Assembly: GCA_003162415.1 (NCBI GenBank)
Contig: PMOL01000008.1
Location: 186,001 to 250,000, forward strand
Reading direction: 5' to 3'
DNA from: Candidatus Dormiibacterota bacterium
Lineage (GTDB): Bacteria > Chloroflexota > Dormibacteria > Aeolococcales > Aeolococcaceae
DNA: 64,000 bases
The notes below the pieces were generated by a model. The model was not told the origin of the DNA. It was given only the letters and a program-made list of their open reading frames with translations, and did not search any database. Shown in pieces: positions 57,102-64,000 of this stretch. Positions within the stretch are counted from its first letter, which is position 1. The number at the start of each line of letters is the position of its first letter. The position numbers were made by a program, and so were the translations under genes.

Positions 57102-59246
57102 ATGACAGTTCCAGAGCCTTCCACCGCCGGACGCGCGCCCGGGAGCCGTGCTGCATGGCCCGGAACCGACGCCCCGCTCGGCGCAACCTGGGACGGATCG
57201 GGCACCAATTTCGCGATCTTTTCCGAAAGCGCCGAGGCTGTCGACCTCGTACTGTTCGACGAGCGCGGTGCCGAACTGGCGACGCATCCACTGGTTGAGC
57301 GCACCGATCTCGTGTGGCACGGGTACATCGCAAACATAGGGCCCGGTCAGCGCTACGGGTTTCGCGTTCACGGACGCTATGCGCCCCATGAGGGGCTCCG
57401 TCACAACGCCGCCAAGCTCCTGCTTGACCCGTACGCACGCGCGATTGCGGGTCGCTTCCGGCACGGTCGAGCGCTGTTCGGATATCGGCTCGGCAGCGAC
57501 GACATGCGCATCAGCGGCGTCGACTCCGCACCGGCCATGCCGCGTTGCGTGGTGGTGGACCAGTCGTTTCCGTGGGGTGACGACCGCCGCCCCAACACGC
57601 CGTGGTCCGACACCATCATCTACGAGCTGCACGTCAAGGGATTCACCAAGCGCCACCCGGATATTCCCGACGCGCTCCGAGGCACATATGCGGGCCTTGC
57701 GCATCCGGCCGCCATCGAACACCTCACGCGAGTCGGCGTGACCGCGGTCGAGCTGATGCCGGTGCATCACTGGTTCGATTCGCAACAGCTCGTCGAACGC
57801 AACCTCGTGAACTACTGGGGCTACGACTCGATCGGGTACTTCGCCCCCGAGGGTCGGTATTCGTCCTCGGGCACCAACGGTGAGCAGGTTCGTGAATTCA
57901 AGGCGATGGTGCGCGCCCTGCACGCTGCCGGGCTCGAGGTGATCCTCGATGTTGTCTACAACCATACCGGCGAGGGCAACCACCTGGGTCCGACGCTGAG
58001 CTTCCGCGGCATCGACAATTCCTCGTACTACAGGCTCCGCGACGATGACCAACGCTTCTATTTCGATGTCACCGGAACCGGCAACAGCCTCAACGTCCGC
58101 AATCCGCACACCCTGCAGCTGATCATGGACAGCCTTCGATACTGGGTGATCGAGATGCACGTGGACGGGTTTCGCTTTGATCTCGCCTCCGCGCTCGCGC
58201 GTCAGTTCTACGATGTCGACCGGCTGTCGGCTTTCTTCGACATCATCCATCAGGATCCCGTGCTATCGCGCGTCAAGCTCGTGGCGGAACCCTGGGACGT
58301 CGGTGCGGGCGGTTACCAGGTCGGTAACTTCCCGGTCCGCTGGGCGGAGTGGAACGGCGCGTTTCGCGACACGGTGCGCGACTTCTGGCGCGGCGCGACC
58401 GGCATCCGAGATCTCGCCTACCGGCTTACCGGTTCGAGCGACCTGTACCAGGGTGACGGCCGCCAACCGTCGGCGAGCATCAACTTCGTCACCGCCCACG
58501 ACGGTTTCACGCTGCGAGACCTGGTCTCATACGACGCGAAGCACAACCAGGCCAACGGCGAGAACAACCGGGACGGGACGGACGACAACCGCTCCTGGAA
58601 CTGCGGCGTCGAAGGCGACACCGATGACCCCGAAATCCTCGAATTGCGTGCGCGCCAGCGGCGCAATCTCATCGCCACGGTCCTCCTCTCCGAGGGATGT
58701 CCCATGGTGCTCGGCGGCGATGAGATCGGGCGTGAGCAACAGGGCAACAACAACGCGTACTGCCAGGACGGCGAGATCTCGTGGTTCGACTGGGAGCACA
58801 TCGACGAACCGATGCTCGAATTCGTGGCTCGCCTGGTTGCGCTGAGACGGAGCGATCCCGTGCTGCGCCGGCGAAATTTCTTCTCGGGCCAGGCGGTGCA
58901 CGGATCCGGGCGCAAGGACATCGCCTGGTTCCTGCCGTCGGGTCGCGAGGTCGGCGATCAGGAGTGGTTCGACGACGGCCAGCGATCGCTGGGGATGATC
59001 CTCAACGGCGATGAGATTCCCGACCGCGATCCGCGAGGCCGGCGCATCCGCGGTGGCACGCTGATGGTGCTGCTCCACGCCGGCAAGGAGCAGATCGACT
59101 GGACCATCCCGAGCGGGTGGGGCGATCTGTGGTCCGTCTTCGCCGACACGGCCGAGCGGGGCGTGACCCCGTCGACCCGCCACCACCATGCGGGCGAGGC
59201 GATCACCGTCACGGGACGTTCGCTGCTCGCGCTCCTCCGGGTCTGA
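57102..59246 (+). CDS. glgX: Glycogen debranching enzyme GlgX (isoamylase family GH13)
   Basis: From the ATG at 57102 (GGAG upstream) the 714-residue protein has the N-terminal CBM48 domain ([20 protein letters not shown]), the GH13 barrel with [19 protein letters not shown], nucleophile Asp in [12 protein letters not shown], acid Glu in [17 protein letters not shown] and Asp in [17 protein letters not shown], and the C-terminal beta-domain. It cuts alpha-1,6 branch points of glycogen limit dextrin. A longer frame upstream to 56892 lies over the MalQ start and was rejected. With MalQ it forms a glycogen-turnover pair. Confidence 0.94.
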   Translation: MTVPEPSTAGRAPGSRAAWPGTDAPLGATWDGSGTNFAIFSESAEAVDLVLFDERGAELATHPLVERTDLVWHGYIANIGPGQRYGFRVHGRYAPHEGLRHNAAKLLLDPYARAIAGRFRHGRALFGYRLGSDDMRISGVDSAPAMPRCVVVDQSFPWGDDRRPNTPWSDTIIYELHVKGFTKRHPDIPDALRGTYAGLAHPAAIEHLTRVGVTAVELMPVHHWFDSQQLVERNLVNYWGYDSIGYFAPEGRYSSSGTNGEQVREFKAMVRALHAAGLEVILDVVYNHTGEGNHLGPTLSFRGIDNSSYYRLRDDDQRFYFDVTGTGNSLNVRNPHTLQLIMDSLRYWVIEMHVDGFRFDLASALARQFYDVDRLSAFFDIIHQDPVLSRVKLVAEPWDVGAGGYQVGNFPVRWAEWNGAFRDTVRDFWRGATGIRDLAYRLTGSSDLYQGDGRQPSASINFVTAHDGFTLRDLVSYDAKHNQANGENNRDGTDDNRSWNCGVEGDTDDPEILELRARQRRNLIATVLLSEGCPMVLGGDEIGREQQGNNNAYCQDGEISWFDWEHIDEPMLEFVARLVALRRSDPVLRRRNFFSGQAVHGSGRKDIAWFLPSGREVGDQEWFDDGQRSLGMILNGDEIPDRDPRGRRIRGGTLMVLLHAGKEQIDWTIPSGWGDLWSVFADTAERGVTPSTRHHHAGEAITVTGRSLLALLRV

Positions 59247-59249
59247 CCC

Positions 59250-60353
59250 TCAGCCGCGCCGCGCCCGCTGCCAGGCGACGTAGTCGGAGGTCGTCGCCCG
59301 CTCCATAGATCGCGAGGCGACCTTCAGCCAATCCGGGGCTCGCGCAGCCAGATCACTGCTCACCGCGGCGAGCCGGCGCGGTCCGGAGCCCACATGGACG
59401 TTGGCGGTCTCGGCGCCCATGGCACGGAGCAGGTCGGTCTGCTCGGCGGCGAGGCGAGCGACCGTGAACTCGATCCGGCTGCAGTCGGGCGCGAGCCGGC
59501 GCAGCACCCACCGCCCGCGTAGCTCGAGGAATGGGTCGGCGCAGCGGACCGCCCGCCGGACGACGGTCGAATAGTGGATCGGGACCTTTGGACTGTCTCC
59601 GGCTGCCCAGGCCACGCCGGATGCGACCAGTTCCTTCGCTTCGCGGGCGATCCAGCCGCCGGCATGCTCGGCCATTGCTACGAAGCGCGGGTGCCCCAGG
59701 CTGCCCAGCCCCGCCCGTCGCGTCACGTAGCGCGGGGTCTCACCGGAGCGGAACTGTCGACGCAGGAGCAACACCGCCGCAGGGAGCGGCCGGCGAGCCT
59801 TCGGGAGGTCGTTCATCGCCGTCCAGAAACGTACCGGGTCACGCAGCTCCGAGTTCGCATCACCGCGGAGGACGTGGTGCTCCTCGGCGAGGACAAACGG
59901 GCGGCCACCGCGCTCGAGCGATGTCCGGTAGCCCTCGAGGATCGCATTGCACGCGGCGCGCGGTGTGAGGACCAACGTCCCTGCCGAGATCGAGAGCCGG
60001 GCTGATGTCGCCAGCCGGACCAGGTCGTTCGTGTACGCCATCGGGAAGGCCTCGTCAAAGTCGTTGATCCCCCAGACCAGCCGTCCCTCGGTGTCTCGCC
60101 AGGTTCCGAAATTCTCGGTGTGGAGATCACCGATCGCGAGCACCGTGGGCGCTTTGGCGAGGTCGGGACAGGTCACGTCCCAGACCTGCACCCAGCGGTA
60201 GAACGTCGAGCGCAGGAATGGGAATGGCGCGAGCGCCATCTGCTCGTGCTTGAAGGCCAGATCGGCGCGCACCAGCGGCACCTGCCGGCTCACCCACGAT
60301 TCGTAACTCCGCGTGGCCGCGACCACGGACTCGAGTGCCGATTTTCGGGGCAT
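59250..60353 (-). CDS. DUF2252 family protein
   Basis: A 367-residue member of DUF2252, recognisable by FKHEQMALAPFPFLRSTFYR, VLAIGDLHTENFGTWRD and GINDFDEAFPMAYTNDLVRL. The GDxHxxNF and NDFDE elements resemble the catalytic loop and metal site of aminoglycoside-phosphotransferase/kinase-fold proteins, so a kinase-like activity is likely for the family, but substrates are unknown. It converges with glgX with three bases between stops. The start ATG at 60353 lies nine bases from the ATG of the divergent antiporter gene. Confidence 0.88.
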   Translation of the reverse strand: MPRKSALESVVAATRSYESWVSRQVPLVRADLAFKHEQMALAPFPFLRSTFYRWVQVWDVTCPDLAKAPTVLAIGDLHTENFGTWRDTEGRLVWGINDFDEAFPMAYTNDLVRLATSARLSISAGTLVLTPRAACNAILEGYRTSLERGGRPFVLAEEHHVLRGDANSELRDPVRFWTAMNDLPKARRPLPAAVLLLRRQFRSGETPRYVTRRAGLGSLGHPRFVAMAEHAGGWIAREAKELVASGVAWAAGDSPKVPIHYSTVVRRAVRCADPFLELRGRWVLRRLAPDCSRIEFTVARLAAEQTDLLRAMGAETANVHVGSGPRRLAAVSSDLAARAPDWLKVASRSMERATTSDYVAWQRARRG

Positions 60354-60362
60354 GATCTCGCG

Positions 60363-61547
60363 ATGTTCGCGCAGCTGACCATCCTGGTGCTGGCGGGGCT
60401 GGCCGGCCCCCTGCTCGCGTTCGGGCGTCGGGGGCTGATCCCGGTGGTGATCGGCGAGCTCATCGCGGGCTTCGTTCTGGGACGCACCGGGTTCGGCGTG
60501 GTCGATTCGGCCAGCCAGCCGCTCCCGGTGCTGAGCGCCATCGGCTTCGCCATGCTCATGTTCAGCGCCGGGACACACGTCGACGTCGCTTCGCCGGCGA
60601 TCCGCCAGGGTTTCGCGCGTGGCGTGCTCGCGCTGGCGGTGGTTGCGGTGACAGCTGTCCCGATCGGCCTTCTTCTCGACCACACGCTTGGCGTGGGCCA
60701 CCCGGCACTGATCGCGGTGATCGTGACCGGAAGCTCGGCCGCCATCGCCTTCCCGATCATCGAGGAGCGCAAGCTCGCCGGTCCCAATGTGGCCTTCCTG
60801 ATCGCGTGGGTTGCGCTGGCCGACTCGGTGACCGTCGTCATCATGCCGCTCACGCTCGCGAGGTCGGGAAACCCGTTGGAGGCGGTCGGTGGCGACCTGG
60901 CGGTCATCGCCGCCGGTGTGCTCGTGCTCTTCGCCGCCGCCCGGGCGCGGCCCCACCGGTTTGTCAGGGAGATGCGCGGCGAGTCACTTCAGCGCGGCTG
61001 GTCCTGGCAGGTACGCATCTCGCTGGTTCTGCTCCTGGGCCTGTCCGCGATCGCGCAGGAGACTGGTGCGAGCACGCTCGTGGCCGGGTTTCTCGCGGGG
61101 ATGGTGCTGGTGCGACTGCACGAGTCGGACCGGCTCGTCGTCCAGTTCTCCGGGGTGGCCAACGGCTTCTTCGTACCGCTCTTCTTCGTGCTGCTCGGCG
61201 CGGAGCTCAACCTTCGAGCGCTGCTCACCTCACCATCGAGGATCGTCCTGGCGATCGGGCTCGTACTTGCGGCTGTGGTCACGCATGTCATCGCCGCACG
61301 CGTCGCCGGTCATGAGAAGTTCATCGCGACGGGTCTCGCGGCCTCGGCGCAGTTGGGGATGCCGGCGGCAGCAGCCAGCCTGGGGTTGAGCTCCGGCCTG
61401 CTCGGTCCGGCCGAGGCAGCCGCCCTGGTCGCGGGGGGATGTCTGACCCTCATCCCCGCGACCATCGGATCGCTCCTCCTCGCTCGCGGCAGCGCTCCAC
61501 CGTCGCGCGCCGGCCAACCGGCCAGCACGCCGGCGACGTCAACCTGA
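60363..61547 (+). CDS. Cation:proton antiporter, CPA2 family
   Basis: The 394-residue membrane protein has 11-13 helices with the CPA2 pattern: FGRRGLIPVVIGELIAGFVL, AIGFAMLMFSAGTHVD, ALIAVIVTGSSAAIAFPIIE, TLVAGFLAGMVLVRLHES, FFVPLFFVLLGAELNLRALL, and SAQLGMPAAAASLGLSSGLL near the end. No nucleotide-binding RCK domain is present. It is a second antiporter of this superfamily besides the one at 29976-31187. The ATG at 60363 leaves only nine bases to the divergent DUF2252 start, so no room for two separate promoters exists outside the coding regions. Confidence 0.88.
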   Translation: MFAQLTILVLAGLAGPLLAFGRRGLIPVVIGELIAGFVLGRTGFGVVDSASQPLPVLSAIGFAMLMFSAGTHVDVASPAIRQGFARGVLALAVVAVTAVPIGLLLDHTLGVGHPALIAVIVTGSSAAIAFPIIEERKLAGPNVAFLIAWVALADSVTVVIMPLTLARSGNPLEAVGGDLAVIAAGVLVLFAAARARPHRFVREMRGESLQRGWSWQVRISLVLLLGLSAIAQETGASTLVAGFLAGMVLVRLHESDRLVVQFSGVANGFFVPLFFVLLGAELNLRALLTSPSRIVLAIGLVLAAVVTHVIAARVAGHEKFIATGLAASAQLGMPAAAASLGLSSGLLGPAEAAALVAGGCLTLIPATIGSLLLARGSAPPSRAGQPASTPATST

Positions 61548-61567
61548 GAGATCAGGGTCGGAGCAGT

Positions 61568-61717
61568 TCAGGTCCCTTCGCGGGCACGCCGGCCGGCTTC
61601 GTCGGCACGATCGCGCTCGAGCTTCTCGCTCTGGTCCTTTTTACGCCGGTCGTCCGCCTGACCCTGCTCCTTGGTGGCCTCGTCTTCCGGCTTGGGATCG
61701 TGCTGCTGCTCGCTCAT
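61568..61717 (-). CDS. Small highly charged protein, 49 residues
   Basis: ATG at 61717 opens a frame for a hydrophilic, probably disordered peptide made almost only of Glu, Asp, Lys, Arg, Gln and Ala (SEQQHDPKPEDEATKEQG, DRRKKDQSEKLERDRADEAG). No ribosome-binding site is obvious. Short charged proteins of this sort are common in stress-adapted soil bacteria, and the absence of Cys and hydrophobic residues argues against a random reading of GC-rich DNA. It lies 59 bases downstream of the UvrD-type helicase gene on the same strand. The function is unknown. Confidence 0.5.
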   Translation of the reverse strand: MSEQQHDPKPEDEATKEQGQADDRRKKDQSEKLERDRADEAGRRAREGT

Positions 61718-61776
61718 CGTCGAATCAGCATAGCCGCTTCCAGCGCCCCTGCCGGACCGGCCAGAAAGCATGCCCC

Positions 61777-63840
61777 CTAGACCCAGAGTCCTTCCAGAGC
61801 AACGCTGATGCGCTCGCCCGCGTCGACAGGCGGGAGGTTCTCTGTAGCATCCGGCCGGTGGTTCCGTTCGGTCACCTCGTCGCATCGAGACCGCACTCGG
61901 TCGGAGAGGAACCGCGACGGCTGGGCCCACCCGTGGCGATCGTCTCTTCCGTTCGGGTGGTGGTGATAGCGCTCGGGCATGTAGAGATGGAGCGCATGGC
62001 GCGCGCGAGTCAAAGCCACATAGAACACTCGGCGTTCCTCCTCGAGTCCTGCCGGCGAGCTGAGCGCCATGTCGGAGGGGATATTCCCGTCGGTCACGTG
62101 GAGCAGGTGGACGACGTCCCACTCCAGTCCCTTGGCGGAGTGCACCGTCGAGATGACCAGCCAGTCCTCGTCGATCACCGGTGGCCCCGCGAGGTTTCCC
62201 GTCGATCTCGGCGGCTCCAGGACGTGGTCCGCGGCCACGTCGGACAGCCGCGCGACCTTGGTGCTGGCGGCGACCAGCGTGTCCAGGTCGGTCAGCCGCG
62301 CAGACACATCAGGGTAGGTGGCCTCGATCAGCGGTGCGACCGCAATCCGGAGACGCTCCGCGTGGGTCGGAATCGATTCCCCGGGTCGGGCAGGGAGCGC
62401 CGCCGCGAGGGCGCCGGCCGCCGGCCGTGCGGCGTCGGGAAGGTGGGCCGCCGCCTGTTGCCATGCTCCGAGGACATCAGCAGGCGGCTCCTCCTTCGAG
62501 CCGAGTAATCCGAGTTCCTCGACCACGCGACGCGCGGTCGCCGGTCCGACACCGACCAGGAGCTGCAGCAGCCGGAACCAGGCGACGACATCACCCGGGT
62601 TGTCGGCGAGGCGAAAGGCGGCAAGCATGTCCTTCACGTGTGCCGCCTCGATGAACCGCAGGCCGCCGTACTTGACGTAGGGAATACGTCGCACGCCCAG
62701 CTCGAGCTCGAGCAGGGCGGAGTGGTGTGACGCGCGGACCAGCACCGCCTGCTCGTGCAACGCGATGCCCGCTTCACGGTGCGAGAGGATGCGGTCGCAC
62801 ACGGCATCCGTCTGCGCGTCCTCGTCGGCGCAACGCACCAGCTGCGGACCGACGCCCGGAGCCCTCCGAGCCGCCTCGAGCACCGCCGAGAAGCCGACCG
62901 TCGCGTCGGCGCCGACCGCGTTGGCAACGTCGAGAATCTGCTGGCTCGACCGGTAGTTGGTCTCGAGGATGACCGTCGTCGCTCCCGGAAACACGCGATC
63001 GAACTCGAGGATGTGCCGCGGCTCCGCTGCTCGGAATGAATACAGCGCCTGCGCATCGTCGCCGACCACGGTGATGCGCGGATCCGCGCGACGAAGGCCG
63101 GTGAGAATGTCGACCTGGAGCTCGTTGACGTCCTGGTACTCGTCGACGAGCACGTGGTCCAGGGAGCCTGCGAGACGCGGCCCGAGGCGATCGTCCTGCA
63201 CCGCTGCGCGCCAGAAGAGCAGGAGGTCATCGAGATCGACGAGCCCGGCCGAGCGCTTCCGGCGCACGTAGCCCCGGCAGATCTCGGCGATCTCTTCGAC
63301 ACTGTCCTCCGCCCAGGGCGCCATCTCGGGGACCACCGACGACAGCGGGCGTCCGGTGTTGACCGCGGCCGAGTACAGGTCGACCAGGAGGCTCTTACGC
63401 GGGAATCGCCGGCGGGTCGACGCTGCATGACCCTGCTCATCACGAACCATGTCGATCACGTCAGCGGCATCGGCGGCATCCAGCACCGAGAATCCCTCCG
63501 GAATCCCCAGGGTTGCGGCATACCGGCGGAGCGTTCGATGGGCGATCGCGTGAAAGGTGCCGCCGGACACCCGGCTCGAGGGCGAGCCCGAGGCCGTGTC
63601 GAGGCCGGCAGCCGCCATCAGCGAGGCCGTCCGCGCGAGCATCTGGCGGGCAGCTCGCCGTGTGAACGTCAGCAGCAGCAACCGCTCTGGCGCCGCCCCG
63701 GTGGCCAGCAACCATGCGACGCGGGCCGAGAGGGTGGTGGTCTTCCCCGTTCCGGCACCCGCGAGGATCCTCAACGGACCCCCGTCGTGGGTCGCCGCGC
63801 GGCGCTGAGCCTCTGTCAGATCGTCCAGCCAGGCGAACAT
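61777..63840 (-). CDS. UvrD/PcrA-type superfamily 1 DNA helicase
   Basis: From the ATG at 63840 the 687-residue protein has SF1A helicase motifs in order: Q motif LTEAQRRAATHDG, Walker A LAGAGTGKTTTLSARV, motif Ia LTFTRRAARQML, Walker B VLVDEYQDVNELQ, motif III TVVGDDAQALYSFRAAEP, motif IV ILETNYRSSQQILDVANA, motif V ISTVHSAKGLEWDVVHLLHV and motif VI ERRVFYVALTRARHALHLYM. It unwinds DNA 3' to 5' in repair or replication restart. At 687 residues it is slightly shorter than UvrD/PcrA (about 720-770), lacking the C-terminal tail. The upstream frame to 63960 is not conserved. Confidence 0.93.
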   Translation of the reverse strand: MFAWLDDLTEAQRRAATHDGGPLRILAGAGTGKTTTLSARVAWLLATGAAPERLLLLTFTRRAARQMLARTASLMAAAGLDTASGSPSSRVSGGTFHAIAHRTLRRYAATLGIPEGFSVLDAADAADVIDMVRDEQGHAASTRRRFPRKSLLVDLYSAAVNTGRPLSSVVPEMAPWAEDSVEEIAEICRGYVRRKRSAGLVDLDDLLLFWRAAVQDDRLGPRLAGSLDHVLVDEYQDVNELQVDILTGLRRADPRITVVGDDAQALYSFRAAEPRHILEFDRVFPGATTVILETNYRSSQQILDVANAVGADATVGFSAVLEAARRAPGVGPQLVRCADEDAQTDAVCDRILSHREAGIALHEQAVLVRASHHSALLELELGVRRIPYVKYGGLRFIEAAHVKDMLAAFRLADNPGDVVAWFRLLQLLVGVGPATARRVVEELGLLGSKEEPPADVLGAWQQAAAHLPDAARPAAGALAAALPARPGESIPTHAERLRIAVAPLIEATYPDVSARLTDLDTLVAASTKVARLSDVAADHVLEPPRSTGNLAGPPVIDEDWLVISTVHSAKGLEWDVVHLLHVTDGNIPSDMALSSPAGLEEERRVFYVALTRARHALHLYMPERYHHHPNGRDDRHGWAQPSRFLSDRVRSRCDEVTERNHRPDATENLPPVDAGERISVALEGLWV

Positions 63841-64000
63841 CCGTTCGATGATACTGCCGGACCTGCGGCTGCGGGCGTCTCCGATCGGCTCAGATGCCTG
63901 CGAACACTCGGTAGCGCATTCTCCTGTCCACGGCCGCCGCTCGCGCGATGCGCCGCGCATGGATCGGGCCGAGACGGATCTGACCGCTGAACGGGCCCCA
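63841..64000. other. Window edge upstream of the helicase gene
   Basis: The last 160 bases hold no gene I can support. The helicase promoter should be here but no convincing -35/-10 pair is visible; the sequence is GC-rich with several CGCG tracts. Confidence 0.3.

Noticed and set aside
59250-60956. A 568-codon extension of the DUF2252 frame upstream
   Set aside because: The first 201 codons are antisense to the antiporter gene, His/Arg/Asp-rich and without homology. The family starts at the ATG at 60353.
61777-63960. Longer N-terminus for the UvrD-type helicase from 63960
   Set aside because: The extra 40 residues are Arg/Glu/Ser-rich and not conserved; the family starts close to the Q motif, which fits the ATG at 63840.
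1-64000. CRISPR arrays, toxin-antitoxin pairs, restriction-modification and other defence systems
   Set aside because: I looked for repeat-spacer arrays, short paired toxin/antitoxin frames and known defence domains next to both integrases and saw none. The accessory regions hold only recombination and DNA-binding genes plus decayed DNA.
1-64000. Riboswitches or rRNA genes
   Set aside because: No leader longer than about 150 bases with a recognisable aptamer pattern precedes any metabolic gene, and no rRNA-like sequence is present.

Overview
The window is about 64 kb of high-GC DNA (roughly 65 % by eye) with dense genes on both strands, many GTG starts and short intergenic gaps. The gene set fits a soil-type, probably single-membrane bacterium: MarP-like and S1C surface proteases, an L,D-transpeptidase, several lipoproteins with LxxC lipoboxes, DUF4012, an ECF42-type sigma factor with YCII partners, bactofilins and glycogen enzymes. 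Actinobacteriota or the Chloroflexota/Dormibacterota group are the best guesses, but I cannot fix the phylum from sequence reading alone.

Layout. 1-8.9 kb (minus strand, mostly): a surface-glycan locus with a methyltransferase start, sugar transferase, TylF-type O-methyltransferase, DegT aminotransferase and a two-subunit transketolase, followed by rearranged FlaA1/CapD and sugar-transferase remnants, a DUF4012 protein and a secreted, membrane-anchored protein. 8.9-13.9 kb: a gene-poor, decayed mobile region with a ribbon-helix-helix protein, a helix-turn-helix protein and a tyrosine integrase, ending at tRNA-Pro(TGG). 14-22.3 kb: envelope genes, namely a cupredoxin lipoprotein, a 43-residue membrane peptide, a lipoprotein, a MarP-like protease, and a minus-strand operon that joins a Lipoprotein_15 protein, a complete OpuC-type osmoprotectant ABC transporter and an L,D-transpeptidase. 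22.3-26.9 kb: DUF2277, two bactofilins flanking a methyltransferase, an FMN-dependent 2-hydroxyacid oxidase and an HtrA-like protease. 27-29 kb: ECF42 sigma factor between two YCII/DGPF proteins. 29-37 kb: tandem GNAT, antiporter, DUF4234, quinone oxidoreductase, M19 dipeptidase, a frameshifted DsbA-family gene and Lon. 37-41.6 kb: a TetR regulator fused to a beta-rich domain, divergent from a drug-efflux-type ABC pair, then a PLP decarboxylase. 41.6-43.7 kb: excisionase plus integrase whose 3' end runs into tRNA-Leu(CAG). 43.7-47.5 kb: peptide-binding protein, SecG, phospholipase D-like lipoprotein and PadR regulator. 47.6-55.2 kb: RibD-like reductase, hybrid histidine kinase, NAD-type isocitrate dehydrogenase family enzyme, MutY, formyltransferase, a lone receiver and a degenerate GGDEF-like protein. 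55.2-64 kb: divergent MalQ/GlgX glycogen-maltodextrin genes, DUF2252, a CPA2 antiporter, a small charged protein and a UvrD-type helicase.

Most of the window is ordinary chromosomal coding sequence. The parts most worth a second look are the inverted and truncated FlaA1 pieces with a sugar transferase that has lost its catalytic Asp-Glu pair, the two tRNA-associated integrases, the TetR-beta-domain fusion with a readable promoter/operator, the twin bactofilins, the osmoprotectant-transpeptidase operon, and two unrelated envelope proteins that share the C-terminus GGYGY.
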